In this document: positions 7,125 to 15,433 of the stretch, piece after piece
How the letters are laid out: every line of letters begins with the position of its first letter
Numbering within the stretch: the stretch's first letter is position 1
From: Glycocaulis sp.
GTDB taxonomy: Bacteria > Pseudomonadota > Alphaproteobacteria > Caulobacterales > Maricaulaceae
Direction of reading: 5' to 3'
Length of the DNA stretch: 62,746 bases
Assembly (NCBI GenBank): GCA_022565665.1
Contig: JAIUMI010000014.1
Location: 1-62,746, forward strand
Notes under the pieces: model-generated
What the model saw: the letters and a program-made list of their open reading frames with translations, nothing else
What the model was told of the DNA's origin: nothing
The model's database searches: none
Position numbers and translations under genes: made by a program

Positions 7125-7603
7125 ACGATGAATTCATCCGATCAGCCCGCCGCCAAGGTCAGAGCGACGGCGCATTTGGCTATCCCTCCAACCCCGGAGA
7201 TTTCGAAGGTCCAGCCAGGGTCGCCTATCTGGCCGCCTATGAAGAGGCCTCCAACACCAACCCTGGCGCCCCTATCCGCTTTCTCATCGCCAAGCTTATG
7301 CCGGACACACCCAACGCTTCCCAACAATCCATCATCGACCAGGCCGAAAGCACGCTTATGCTGCTTGAAGCCAAGGCACGCACCTACTACCTCGTCGAGC
7401 AGGTCTACCAAGATCGTGTGAACACCCTGCTTGAAGCGCTGCAGGCCGGAGAACCTGCACAGTTCGTCCACAACGCGGCCGTCACGACCGATATCGAGAG
7501 CCTTCGCAGGATCTGCCTTGATTACGCCAACTGGTGGAACAGAACCGCCCTGCCCGCTATTGCTCGTGCCGTCACTCCTGAGCCAGCCAATAGCGGCAAG
7601 TAA
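7115..7603 (+). CDS. Hypothetical protein
   Basis: 162 residues from the ATG at 7115 (MSLDDEFIRSARRQG), chosen because the upstream part of the frame overlaps the zinc-finger gene. An N-terminal segment (GAFGYPSNPGDFEGPARVAYLAAYEEA) looks like a small compact domain; the middle is helical and the end is Pro/Ala-rich. No family recognised. Probably co-transcribed with the zinc-finger gene and with the polymerase gene 86 bp downstream. Confidence 0.6.
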   Translation: MSLDDEFIRSARRQGQSDGAFGYPSNPGDFEGPARVAYLAAYEEASNTNPGAPIRFLIAKLMPDTPNASQQSIIDQAESTLMLLEAKARTYYLVEQVYQDRVNTLLEALQAGEPAQFVHNAAVTTDIESLRRICLDYANWWNRTALPAIARAVTPEPANSGK

Positions 7604-7689
7604 CCTCTGTTCAGCCATCTCACAGCATCGCCCGTTGACTCTGAGCCGCCCACGCGCCAAATGTTCTTGCTCTGTTCCCCGGAGCGATC

Positions 7690-8931
7690 ATGCGCAAACC
7701 TACCCGTATCGAATGGCTATACGCCGACTTCGACGGATTTTTCGCCAGCGTTGAGCAACAGGCCCGTCCCGCTCTGCGCGGCCGGCCGGTCGGCATTATC
7801 CCCTTCGATGATGAGCGCCGATCCATCTGCATCGCCGTCAGCAAAGAAGCCAAGGCGCTCGGGGTACGCACCGGCACCCCCTGCCCTGATGCCCGGCGCA
7901 TGGCGCCGGGCATCGTCTTCGTCCAGCAGCGCCCCCCGCTTTACGTTCGCGCCCATCACGCCCTAATCGGCGCGATCGAGCGCTGCCTGCCGGTTGCCGC
8001 GCCATTTTCCATTGACGAGCTGGCAGCATCGGTTGCTCACATCTCTCCGGACCAGCTGGTTGACGTAGGGCTCGCCATCAAGTCAGAAATCCGGGCCCTG
8101 GCTCCCTACATCACCATTTCCATCGGCATGGCCGCCAACCCGCACCTCGCAAAAATCGCCTGCAAATGGAACAAGCCAGACGGTCTCACGCTCCTTCCCC
8201 CCGAAGACATGCCCGGCAGGCTTCTGACCGAAGACCGCGCGGATATACCCGGCATAGGCAAGCGTATCGCCGCGCGCCTGGACGAGGCAGGCCTGCACGA
8301 CATGCAGGCCGTCTGGAACAGTCAGCCCAAGCAGCTCCGCGCCATATGGGGCTCAGTGGCCGGAGAACGGTTCTGGTATGCGCTTCACGGCTATGACGTT
8401 CCCGGCGACCCCACACAGCGCTCCATGTATGGCCATGGGCGGGTCTTGCCACCTTCTCATCGCACAATTGCCCAGGCGGGCGATTATGCCGCTTTCCTGC
8501 TCGCCAAGGCGGCACGCCGAATGCGGGCCAACGGCTACGCCGCCGCCCGGATCGATGCTTATGCTGCCGCACGCGGCCGCTCCTGGTCGGCAGGTAAGTC
8601 TATCATTCCCCCTGCCCACGACGACCGGACCTTCCAGCTCGCCCTCCGGTCTCTTTGGGCTGACGCAGCGCGCGACCTCGCCAGATATGCTCCCGTTTAT
8701 CGCATTGGCATCACTCTCTCCGAGCTGGCCCGTGGTCCTCGCCAGCTCGACCTCTTCGCCCAGGATCCAGACCGGCCGAAATGGGAAGCCGTCACCGAAG
8801 CCGCCGACGCCATCAATCGCAAATACTACAAAAACCTCGTGACAGTGGGCGCGCTCACGCCGCCCCCCGGCGCCTATACAGGCAGCAAGATCGCTTTCAC
8901 GCGTATTCCCGATTTTGAGGATTTCGCATGA
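7690..8931 (+). CDS. Y-family DNA polymerase (DinB/UmuC-like)
   Basis: 413 residues. The catalytic acidic motifs are intact: YADFDGFFASVEQQ at residues 11-24 and FSIDELAAS near 107. A helix-hairpin-helix thumb follows (RADIPGIGKRIAARLDEAG), then the little-finger region and a C-terminal tail with LDLFAQD, similar to UmuC and the beta-clamp-binding end of Pol IV/V. Role: translesion synthesis past damaged bases. No umuD or imuA/imuB/dnaE2 neighbour is in the window. The stop overlaps the next gene by four bases. Confidence 0.92.
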   Translation: MRKPTRIEWLYADFDGFFASVEQQARPALRGRPVGIIPFDDERRSICIAVSKEAKALGVRTGTPCPDARRMAPGIVFVQQRPPLYVRAHHALIGAIERCLPVAAPFSIDELAASVAHISPDQLVDVGLAIKSEIRALAPYITISIGMAANPHLAKIACKWNKPDGLTLLPPEDMPGRLLTEDRADIPGIGKRIAARLDEAGLHDMQAVWNSQPKQLRAIWGSVAGERFWYALHGYDVPGDPTQRSMYGHGRVLPPSHRTIAQAGDYAAFLLAKAARRMRANGYAAARIDAYAAARGRSWSAGKSIIPPAHDDRTFQLALRSLWADAARDLARYAPVYRIGITLSELARGPRQLDLFAQDPDRPKWEAVTEAADAINRKYYKNLVTVGALTPPPGAYTGSKIAFTRIPDFEDFA

Positions 8932-9251
8932 ACGATCGTCATCCCCTGCAGCTCCGCGACCTTACGGACGGATACCGTTTCATCGCTGCGTGTCCGTCAT
9001 GCAGCTACAAAGCCACCATCGATCCGGCCACCATCATCACTCGCAACCCGGATGCCCGCTTCTGGACCGTTCCAGAACTCGCCAAACGCCTCAGATGCAC
9101 ACAATGCAAGCGTCGGCTGATGCACGATGTTCAAGGTCACCCCACGCCGGCCCAGATCAGCCAACGCCTCGCCATCGAGCGCAATCGTCTACGACCTGCC
9201 GCTTTTCAGGCCGGCGTAGCGCTACCGCCATCCCCAAAAAGGGAAAAATGA
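8928..9251 (+). CDS. Zinc-ribbon hypothetical protein
   Basis: 107 residues. Two CxxC pairs (CPSCSYK at about 23 and CTQCKRR at about 59) suggest a single zinc ribbon, with a DPATIITRNPDARFW loop between. ATGA overlap with the polymerase gene implies translational coupling. Many integrative elements carry such CxxC proteins next to UmuC-type polymerases, but no specific function is known. Confidence 0.65.
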   Translation: MNDRHPLQLRDLTDGYRFIAACPSCSYKATIDPATIITRNPDARFWTVPELAKRLRCTQCKRRLMHDVQGHPTPAQISQRLAIERNRLRPAAFQAGVALPPSPKREK

Positions 9252-9255
9252 GGGT

Positions 9256-9277
9256 TCCAGGGCGTATTAGCCCTGGA
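9256..9277 (+). promoter_or_regulatory. Hairpin overlapping the Shine-Dalgarno of the 9285 gene
   Basis: TCCAGGGC and GCCCTGGA form a perfect 8-bp stem around the loop GTATTA. The 3' arm runs into the Shine-Dalgarno GGAGGA (9275-9280). Same arrangement as upstream of repC and the 28505 gene. Confidence 0.45.
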
Positions 9278-9284
9278 GGAAGCC

Positions 9285-9452
9285 ATGTCGACTCCCCTGC
9301 CCTCGCAGCATAACGATCGCCCGGTTCTCGACCGTATCACCATCGCCATCTGTCTGGCCGTGGTACTTTTCTTTGCCCTCGCGGTCGTCCCTTCCATCAT
9401 TTCCAGCCATTCCGGCCCGGCCAGCCACACCGTGGAGGCCAACCATGGATGA
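9285..9452 (+). CDS. Small single-pass membrane protein
   Basis: 55 residues: a polar N-terminus (MSTPLPSQHNDRP), one strongly hydrophobic segment (ITIAICLAVVLFFALAVV) and a short tail. It has a GGAGGA ribosome-binding site, and its end overlaps the next ATG by eight bases. Too short for family assignment. Confidence 0.55.
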   Translation: MSTPLPSQHNDRPVLDRITIAICLAVVLFFALAVVPSIISSHSGPASHTVEANHG

Positions 9453-9666
9453 TTCCATCAAGGCCTTTGCCGGATCCGACACCGGCTTCGCCAGATGGCT
9501 GCAGCAGGTCAATGACCACATTCGCGAGCTCTCCACGATGACCTGGCAGCAGTTTGAAATGATCCCCTACCGCGAGCTTTATCAGTCCGGTGCCACCACC
9601 GACCAGGCACTCGCCGCGCTTGCTGCCAAGGATCCACTTTTCGCCGCCTACTATCAAAATCGCTAG
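9445..9666 (+). CDS. Small hypothetical protein
   Basis: 73 residues (MDDSIKAFAGSD start). Mostly helical, with WLQQVNDHIREL and a TDQALAALAAKDPLF segment. I chose the ATG at 9445 because GTGGAGG lies seven bases upstream and upstream codons overlap the preceding membrane peptide. No homolog recognised. Translationally coupled to the 9285 gene. Confidence 0.6.
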   Translation: MDDSIKAFAGSDTGFARWLQQVNDHIRELSTMTWQQFEMIPYRELYQSGATTDQALAALAAKDPLFAAYYQNR

Positions 9667-9800
9667 CAGCGATCCTTCGTCGGCACTGCGAACCCCTCAC
9701 CTCAGTCGAAACGCCATAGCGCGGGACCGAAGCTATACGCCCAGCCCACGCCCGGCACGATTGGCAAACCCTCAACTATCTAAAACCAAAGGACATCACC

Positions 9801-10427
9801 ATGGGATGGACCGTGTATTATAAAGACAACTCGCCGCGCGGGATTGACGCTGAGCGGGCGGAGATTCACCGGCTTTGCACATGGGCTGGAGAGAACAGCA
9901 AAAGCGAAGTTGTCGACGCTAAAAAGGTCGGAACAACTTGGTACGTAGCTCACCGCATCACCCCGAAAGCATCCGATCACAACCCCCTACCATACCAGCC
10001 CGAGATTGACGGCTCGTATGTGGTTTGCACCGTTATCCTGACCAGCCGCCAGAATGGCGAGTGGGGCTATAAGGCCATGGGCGAAACTTCCGGCCCCTAC
10101 CAGACCGCATGCCCGGCATCGATACTCGACGCACTCTCACCCTTGGTTGCTGACGCTGACACATATGCCCGAGAATGGCGCGAATCGTGCCGCGCTGCGC
10201 GCAGGACAAAAACGACCGCCATCACGCCCGGGAAACTCCCACAGGGAACACGTGTCACCTTGGCCGAACCTGTCACTTTCACCGGCGGTCTGAAAGCCAG
10301 CGAATTTACAGTGCAGAAGCGCCCTGGCAGGAAACGCGAGAGAACACTTTTCCTGGCCGACGCGGGCTTTCTATGCCGCTTGCCTTCGCATCTTCTGCAG
10401 TCGGCCAAGATTCAGATACCCGCATGA
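9801..10427 (+). CDS. Hypothetical protein (possibly DUF6927)
   Basis: 208 residues, beginning MGWTVYYKDNSPRGIDAE, a start I associate with the plasmid and phage family DUF6927, though I cannot confirm it. The central region (GTTWYVAHRIT, YVVCTVILTSR, GYKAMGETSGPY) alternates short beta strands. The C-terminal third has LPQGTRVTLAEPVTFTGG, a small beta domain. ATG has AAAGGACATC. It overlaps the following gene by four bases. Confidence 0.65.
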   Translation: MGWTVYYKDNSPRGIDAERAEIHRLCTWAGENSKSEVVDAKKVGTTWYVAHRITPKASDHNPLPYQPEIDGSYVVCTVILTSRQNGEWGYKAMGETSGPYQTACPASILDALSPLVADADTYAREWRESCRAARRTKTTAITPGKLPQGTRVTLAEPVTFTGGLKASEFTVQKRPGRKRERTLFLADAGFLCRLPSHLLQSAKIQIPA

Positions 10428-10672
10428 AACACGCTATCGAAGCCCACCGGCTCCATTCCCAAGAAGCCAATGATGCTCTTCGCGTCTACCGCACCTGGTG
10501 TGCCAAACCCCTGCCCGCGGTGCCGGGCATGGCTACCGCCCCTCGCCTTGCCGTTCGCATCGCCAACGGTCTGTCCATCGAAGAAGCGGCTGGACGCGAA
10601 TATCTCTACCGCTGGAATCTGGCCCTCACCTCATCGCGGTGCTTCGGTGTCCCACACCCTCTGGGGATGTAA
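10424..10672 (+). CDS. Small hypothetical protein
   Basis: 82 residues starting at the ATG that overlaps the stop of the 9801 gene (ATGA). A helical N-terminus (AIEAHRLHSQEANDALRVYR) is followed by a short Pro-rich link and GLSIEEAAGREYLYRW. No recognised family. Convergent with vapC, with only 20 bases between the two stops. Confidence 0.55.
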   Translation: MKHAIEAHRLHSQEANDALRVYRTWCAKPLPAVPGMATAPRLAVRIANGLSIEEAAGREYLYRWNLALTSSRCFGVPHPLGM

Positions 10673-10692
10673 TTCATGAGTGCCAACAGCAC

Positions 10693-11088
10693 TCACGCCG
10701 CTTCCATGTCTGTTCGAGCGAAATCATCGCCCTTGTAGAGCATGGGATATCGGTAATAGCGGGCCATCGCGTAGGCGAAACAGTCCCCGAAATTGAGATC
10801 CGCCTCGTGAATGCCTTTGCCGTAACGCGCATGGACCTCTAAGGCCTTTGCCCCCAGACTTGGTGGCACTGACATGATCTGAATCCCCGCCAGATCAAGG
10901 TATTCCTGGACCGCTGCAGCCGCAGTCAGCGTATCAGTGTTCAAGACCCTCGAAAGAGCGCGGCCCGCTTCCCAGACAGACAGAGGCGACGTAATCCTCT
11001 TGGGGTGTTTCTCTGCCCGGGCAGCCAGTTCGGCTGCCTCTGCTTCCCCGGCAATCATCGCGACAAGCGCACTCGCATCCACAAACAT
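10693..11088 (-). CDS. vapC: VapC-type PIN-domain toxin
   Basis: 131 residues from the ATG at 11088. PIN acidic residues are visible: FVDASALVAMIAGE (Asp4), SVWEAGRAL (Glu), and HEADLNFGDCFAYAMA with the third and fourth acids, then YKGDDFARTD. Family role: ribonuclease that cleaves tRNA or rRNA, held inactive by VapB. The start overlaps the antitoxin stop (TGATG) and has GAGGAG upstream. The module sits where traN/traF-type genes might otherwise follow trbC. Confidence 0.9.
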   Translation of the reverse strand: MFVDASALVAMIAGEAEAAELAARAEKHPKRITSPLSVWEAGRALSRVLNTDTLTAAAAVQEYLDLAGIQIMSVPPSLGAKALEVHARYGKGIHEADLNFGDCFAYAMARYYRYPMLYKGDDFARTDMEAA

Positions 11089-11333
11089 CACGACTCCTCG
11101 TAAAGGCCGTCGATCCACGCCTTGTCTGCTGGCAGACCGCCTTCGGGATCTGTCCGCTTGCGAAGCTGCGCTGCGAAGTGGAGGGTCGCATCGACAAGAG
11201 AGGGCTTGGCCGCTTCCCGCTCCAGCTCCCTTTCAAGGGCAAGCTTGATAGCTTCGATCTTGGGCAGATTCTTTGCCGCCGCCAGCCTGTCGACCAGCTC
11301 AGTAACGTCGGCGCGCTTGATCAAATAGGACAT
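11088..11333 (-). CDS. vapB: VapB-type antitoxin (Rv0623-like)
   Basis: 81 residues from MSYLIKRADV; GGAGATATACGT lies just upstream. The segment VTELVDRLAAAKNLPKIEAIKLALEREL is the N-terminal DNA-binding ribbon-helix-helix region of Rv0623-type antitoxins. The C-terminal tail (WIDGLYEES) would occupy the VapC active site. Likely represses its own promoter through the two ATACGTAT palindromes. Confidence 0.82.
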   Translation of the reverse strand: MSYLIKRADVTELVDRLAAAKNLPKIEAIKLALERELEREAAKPSLVDATLHFAAQLRKRTDPEGGLPADKAWIDGLYEES

Positions 11334-11361
11334 ACGTATATCTCCGATTACATATACGTAT
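11332..11361. promoter_or_regulatory. Paired ATACGTAT palindromes in the vapBC promoter
   Basis: Two identical 8-bp palindromes at 11332-11339 and 11354-11361 are spaced 22 bp centre to centre, two helical turns. This suits cooperative binding of VapB or VapBC. The first overlaps the vapB start codon. Confidence 0.5.
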
Positions 11362-11390
11362 ATACGCACCTATATATCCCGCTTCAATAC

Positions 11391-12071
11391 CTAAAGCGGA
11401 TGACCCATGATCTCCAGTGCCGAGCGGATCGAGATATTCCCACGAACCATGTCATGGGGCGGCGTCTCCGGAGTGCAGCCAAGCTCGCCGCACGGCACCA
11501 CGCCGTGCTCTGCGCGAATGATGGCAGGAACAGCCGACACGCCAAATGCCTGAAACGGTCGAGGATCGATCATCAGCCCGCCCGTCTCGTGCTCTTCAAT
11601 GAGATCCATGATCCGGGCCTGAGTCTGCTGCCAATCGCCCCCATAGAAGCCTCTGATCACAATCGTGCCATTAAGCTCGTCAGCTTCGCGCACCAGGCCG
11701 CGAAGCGCCTCATCCGGCATTCCAAGGCTCACGAGCACGTAAAGGACCGGACCTTCCAGCACTTCTGGCTCGAACATGCCCTCGATGTTCAGATCTCCTC
11801 CAAACATCTCTCCCACTGACCCGGAGCCCTGCCGGGCCAGATCGACGCTATCGGGAAAAGTGACGCCCTGCGTCTCGCGAATGCGGTCGGCCGACGACAT
11901 GAGCCGATCTGCAAAATCCTGCGCGCTTTCCCCTTGCGCATCCCTGGCCGCTTCAAGACCAGAGCGCATACGCTCCACCGCGTCCAGATCAATCGGGCTC
12001 GCCGGTTCATCTCCAGCCAGCGCCAGCGCCAATCCCATGGTCAGAATGCACAGCAATTTCTTTTCCTCCAA
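11391..12071 (-). CDS. trbC: F-type conjugal transfer pilin assembly protein TrbC
   Basis: 226 residues. Signal peptide (KKLLCILTMGLALALA), a charged helical stretch, then the TrbC domain: LYVLVSLGMPDEALRGLVREAD, TIVIRGFYGGD and FQAFGVSAVPAIIRAE, a thioredoxin-like fold also seen in TraW relatives. Family role: periplasmic pilus-assembly factor that works with TraW. Its start overlaps the end of traU by 31 bases. It is the last recognisable gene of the tra operon here. Confidence 0.88.
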   Translation of the reverse strand: MEEKKLLCILTMGLALALAGDEPASPIDLDAVERMRSGLEAARDAQGESAQDFADRLMSSADRIRETQGVTFPDSVDLARQGSGSVGEMFGGDLNIEGMFEPEVLEGPVLYVLVSLGMPDEALRGLVREADELNGTIVIRGFYGGDWQQTQARIMDLIEEHETGGLMIDPRPFQAFGVSAVPAIIRAEHGVVPCGELGCTPETPPHDMVRGNISIRSALEIMGHPL

Positions 12072-13054
12072 AGCAGGAAGCCAACATCCTCACCCGTGGC
12101 CGGCCAGGTCCGGCCGGACTCATAGATGACGGTCGATACCCCCACACGCGGACACGTCCCCGGCCCGCTTACGTGCGGGTTGGGATTGACGAGCTGGAAC
12201 CGGTATTGCTCACGTGGCCAGATGGGCGCGAGCTGGCGCTGACATAGCGCCGCGGACCCGGATGTACGATAGGCAAGCAATTGCCGGTGCATCTTGTAGA
12301 CCATACGTTCGGCTGCCAGCGCTGCACCCTGGATCCGTGTAGCATCGCGCTGAATATTGCCGTTCATCGGGTAGATCGACCCATGGCATCCAGCACACCA
12401 GTACATACCCGGCACATTGCGCCCCGTAGTCGTGACGGTTGCGCAATCGGCCACACACGCTGCCTGCGCCAGCAGATTGCCGAACAATATGCTTTCCGGG
12501 TGAATGAGATAGCTCAGCTCGTCGTCCTGCCATAGCGGATCCAGCTCCGAGATATAGGCGATATCGAACTGCCCGCGCTCAAGGCATGCCGCATCCGCGA
12601 GCAATTCCAGCCAGTAGAAGAGCGGATACACGTAATAATGGACGTGATACTGCCCGCCCGACCAACGCCCATCTACGAATGTGCGGCCCTTGTCACCAAT
12701 GTCGAAGCCCGGATCCAGCCGGATCCCGCCCAGATTCACAAAGCACCAGGGCCTCTTGGACACATCTAGAAGCCGGATCGGCTCCCAAAACCCCACCGCG
12801 ATACCCATGCGCACGAAAGGCGGCGTCGGCATCGAGCACAGGCAGATCGGCAAGGTCGGATTATCGGTATCGGGCGCATTTCCGCTCAACGACACCTGCA
12901 GCCCGCCCACACTCAGCGGGAACATGCAGTCCCAGCAAATATCCCCGATCGGGTTGACGAAACCGCCCTCGCACCGGCTTTGCGCATGGCTGCCCCCTGC
13001 CCCCGTCAGACCGACAACAAGGCTTGTCATCAATACAGCCAACCAACGCGTCAT
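12041..13054 (-). CDS. traU: F-type conjugal transfer protein TraU
   Basis: 337 residues from the ATG at 13054, which overlaps the traW stop (TGATG). Signal peptide (MTRWLAVLMTSLVVGLTGAG), then a Cys-rich periplasmic protein, about 15 cysteines, as expected for TraU: GDICWDCMFP, LPICLCSMP, AACVADCATV, MYWCAGCHGSIYP. TraU is needed for DNA transfer rather than for pilus formation. The many disulfides explain a DsbC-like gene in the same operon. Confidence 0.93.
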   Translation of the reverse strand: MTRWLAVLMTSLVVGLTGAGGSHAQSRCEGGFVNPIGDICWDCMFPLSVGGLQVSLSGNAPDTDNPTLPICLCSMPTPPFVRMGIAVGFWEPIRLLDVSKRPWCFVNLGGIRLDPGFDIGDKGRTFVDGRWSGGQYHVHYYVYPLFYWLELLADAACLERGQFDIAYISELDPLWQDDELSYLIHPESILFGNLLAQAACVADCATVTTTGRNVPGMYWCAGCHGSIYPMNGNIQRDATRIQGAALAAERMVYKMHRQLLAYRTSGSAALCQRQLAPIWPREQYRFQLVNPNPHVSGPGTCPRVGVSTVIYESGRTWPATGEDVGFLLWRKRNCCAF

Positions 13055-13707
13055 CACGGCCGGCCCCCATCAATCACCCGCCACTCAGCGCGCCCATATT
13101 GACGCACCCTCACGAGGCGGCCTTCCTGCTCGATTGAGGCGGGAACTTCGGTAATCCCGAACCTGCTGGTCAGCACCCCTTCCTGATCAAAGAAGAAGCG
13201 CGTCTGATGTCGCTCCATGAGATCGAGTGGCTCTCCATTCACGAGGATCAGCGAAACCAGCCCGTCGCGATTGCGGTAGCGTTCCAGCCCGAAGCGAACC
13301 TGGTCTTCATCATCGCCATCAATGAACACATAGCTGCGCGTCAGCGTGATCGTATCGAGCGGATTGACCTCCTGCCCGGCATGAGCAAACGCAACGCCCT
13401 CGTGGTTCACGATGTCTTCCTCCACTACGATTGTCGGGTCGTAGAGCCAGCTTTCACTCTCTTGCGCGTGAACAATTCCTCTCACCGCCGGAGGACGCCG
13501 AACCCGCGCTTGTGCGCGTTCGGCCGCCTGCTCGTTGAAGTCGTCTATGCGGCCTTCGGCCTCCATCCGGGCCAACCGCTCAGCGATCCACTCCAACAGA
13601 TCCGGCTCGACGATCTCCCACGTCTCCCCGTACACTCCATGGTCCTCGTTCACCGCCACACCGGCCAAGGCCCAGGCACAGACCGCTCCCAATAGACCGG
13701 CTCCCAT
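13054..13707 (-). CDS. traW: F-type conjugal transfer protein TraW
   Basis: 217 residues from the ATG at 13707. Signal peptide (MGAGLLGAVCAWALAGVAV), then the TraW pattern: YGETWEIVEPDLLEWI, the W/P-containing block ESWLYDPTIVV, and LILVNGEPLDLMER near the C-terminus with FFFDQEGVLTSRFGI. Periplasmic, works with TrbC and TraU in pilus assembly and mating-pair formation. Start and stop are overlapped with neighbours, indicating tight coupling. Confidence 0.9.
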   Translation of the reverse strand: MGAGLLGAVCAWALAGVAVNEDHGVYGETWEIVEPDLLEWIAERLARMEAEGRIDDFNEQAAERAQARVRRPPAVRGIVHAQESESWLYDPTIVVEEDIVNHEGVAFAHAGQEVNPLDTITLTRSYVFIDGDDEDQVRFGLERYRNRDGLVSLILVNGEPLDLMERHQTRFFFDQEGVLTSRFGITEVPASIEQEGRLVRVRQYGRAEWRVIDGGRP

Positions 13708-14237
13708 CACGCCACCTTCCTCTGCTGACCAAGCTTCTCGATAGCGCGCTCAAGCAACCGGCTTTCCTGCAGCCGGTTCGGCTTCACCCTTACCAGCGGG
13801 ATGCGCGCCTGGCCGAATACGTCATTGATCAACTCGTCGCGAACACGTCTGTCCGGCCGGTCATGGCTGCTATCATCAACCTCAACGGCAAATGCGGCCT
13901 CGCCTCGCTGATCAAGAACCACAAAATCGACGTGCTTCTGCGCCAGCTGACTGAATACGCGCCACCAGGCTTTCTGACTGCCTGCTCTCATCCTGATCCG
14001 GATGAGATCCGCGACACGCACTTTGGGGGCGACGAACCCATTGCCGCCGACACGTCGGGTCAGCCAGAAGAAGGCCCTCCGTTCGGCAGGGCTCAAAAAC
14101 ATGTCAACGCGCTCATAGGCATATGTGGAAACACGCAGGCCAAGCCAGCCCGCCCGAGCGGCAACCACAATCAACACCGCGAGGATACCCAAACCGATCC
14201 ACAGGGGTTGCTCCGCCAGTCCTAGCAGCGTGTCCAT
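13707..14237 (-). CDS. DUF2726 (nuclease-fold) membrane-anchored protein in the tra operon
   Basis: 176 residues. An N-terminal transmembrane segment (PLWIGLGILAVLIVVAARAG) is followed by a DUF2726 domain: LSPAERRAFFWLTR, HVDFVVLDQRGEAAFAVEVD and IPLVRVKPNR, with the Asp/Glu-x-Asp layout of restriction-endonuclease-like folds. The ATG at 14237 has GAGGTGGA upstream. Sits between the TraF-like peptidase and traW, a non-canonical position for an F-type operon. It may process DNA or act structurally. Confidence 0.72.
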   Translation of the reverse strand: MDTLLGLAEQPLWIGLGILAVLIVVAARAGWLGLRVSTYAYERVDMFLSPAERRAFFWLTRRVGGNGFVAPKVRVADLIRIRMRAGSQKAWWRVFSQLAQKHVDFVVLDQRGEAAFAVEVDDSSHDRPDRRVRDELINDVFGQARIPLVRVKPNRLQESRLLERAIEKLGQQRKVA

Positions 14238-14244
14238 TTCCACC

Positions 14245-14724
14245 TCACAGAACAGGTATCGCGCGGCCTTCAATCGTCTCCACGGCGATCAATCCGATCT
14301 CGGCATAGCGGCTGTCATAGGAGTCCACTGCGTCCGTGACCGCGAACACATAACCTTCGGGAATGACCCCGGCCGCAATGGGCTCAAGCCCCCTGCCCTC
14401 CCGGCTTTCACTGAGCGCGACACCCCGCCAATGGCCAGCAACGCTTACGCGCTGCCCCTCGACCTCGACCAGATCACCCGCCACACCCACGATCCGTTTC
14501 ACGAACAGACCGTCATAGGCAGCTGTTTCCGGCGCCGGAAAAACCGCCAGTTCACCACGCCCGGGCACGGCACCGCGATCAACAATGAAGGCCCAATGAG
14601 GCAGGCTCTCAGACAGGTTCAGACCGGCATACCAGCGCGGCTGCATGTTCATCATCACGACAAACACACAGCCTATGGCGACAATGCCGCCAAACCGTCC
14701 GATCATTGCCCAGGACAGGTTCAT
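14245..14724 (-). CDS. TraF-type signal peptidase (S26 family)
   Basis: 159 residues from the ATG at 14724 (MNLSWAMIG). One transmembrane segment (GGIVAIGCVFVVMMNM), then the S26 catalytic dyad: Ser in LNLSESLPHW and Lys in GLFVKRIVGVAGD. Similar peptidases mature pilins or cyclise VirB2-like pilins in P-type systems, and in F-type hybrid operons they are often next to traW. The likely substrate is the TraA pilin. Start overlaps the trbI stop (TAATG). Confidence 0.82.
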   Translation of the reverse strand: MNLSWAMIGRFGGIVAIGCVFVVMMNMQPRWYAGLNLSESLPHWAFIVDRGAVPGRGELAVFPAPETAAYDGLFVKRIVGVAGDLVEVEGQRVSVAGHWRGVALSESREGRGLEPIAAGVIPEGYVFAVTDAVDSYDSRYAEIGLIAVETIEGRAIPVL

Positions 14725-15161
14725 TACTCCGCCCCTGCCCTCACCGCGCCAATCTCTCTCATCGTCTCGCGATGCACCCAACCGGTTATATCGGTCATTC
14801 GCTCGCCACGGCCGACAACAGCCTCCGACGCAATAACGACCGTTCCTGTCCGGGTGGAGAACTCCTGGGTGAGCATATGCGCTGTCACCAGATACCGGTC
14901 CGTCATCCGCTCCAGCTCACTTGACGGCACCAGCTCCACGATCTCACTGGCGAACAGCGACGCGAGCTGCTCATAGGACACCATGACCATCTCGTCCTGC
15001 TTCTGGCGGCTCTCATAAAGCGCCAGCAGGCTAAGACCGGTTGAGATGATGATCGCTCCGCACAGAGCTAAATCACCAAGGTTTATCCCGGCAATCGTAC
15101 CGCGAAGGGCCGCAACGACCCCCCTGCCCTCTTGCCGGTTATCTATGCTTGATTCAGCCAT
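14724..15161 (-). CDS. trbI: F-type conjugal transfer protein TrbI
   Basis: 145 residues from MAESSIDNRQ at 15161; the frame extends upstream but that part overlaps the preceding gene and is Arg-rich shadow. One N-terminal membrane segment (LGDLALCGAIIISTGLSLLAL) and a periplasmic helical domain fit F-type TrbI. F TrbI influences pilus retraction. Assigned from size, topology and operon position between traC and traW. Confidence 0.7.
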   Translation of the reverse strand: MAESSIDNRQEGRGVVAALRGTIAGINLGDLALCGAIIISTGLSLLALYESRQKQDEMVMVSYEQLASLFASEIVELVPSSELERMTDRYLVTAHMLTQEFSTRTGTVVIASEAVVGRGERMTDITGWVHRETMREIGAVRAGAE

Positions 15162-15430
15162 TGTGGCCTTCCTTTCCAACGCAGTGCGACAACGATCCCC
15201 AGCCATACGAACCAGACCGGCACAGCCACGGCGAGGAACGCCAGGCGAGCGCCTTCCTCGGCGCGCGCGAAGTGGGTGAGGAAGCTTCCAAACAGGCCGG
15301 AAGCGAGGACCAGATTGCCGCCTGTCAGCAGCAGCAGCAGCACGATCTGCCCGCCATAGGTCAGGGCCACACATTCCAGGGCCCAGACCAGTTGGGCCAA
15401 AGAGCGCCGCAAGAGGCTGATTGCACCCAT
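15143..15430 (-). CDS. Small multipass membrane protein in the tra operon
   Basis: 95 residues with two or three hydrophobic segments (LTYGGQIVLLLLLTGGNLVLAS and FLAVAVPVWFVWLGIVVAL). It lies directly after traC and overlaps trbI by 19 bases. No F-plasmid counterpart recognised by sequence; position is that of small membrane genes such as trbI/traQ partners. Function unknown. Confidence 0.6.
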   Translation of the reverse strand: MGAISLLRRSLAQLVWALECVALTYGGQIVLLLLLTGGNLVLASGLFGSFLTHFARAEEGARLAFLAVAVPVWFVWLGIVVALRWKGRPQWLNQA

Positions 15431-15433
15431 CGC

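Noticed and set aside
14125-14976. Plus-strand open frame across the peptidase and trbI genes
   Set aside because: Opposes two recognisable tra genes with overlapping stops and starts; Arg/Pro/Ser/Thr composition of a shadow.
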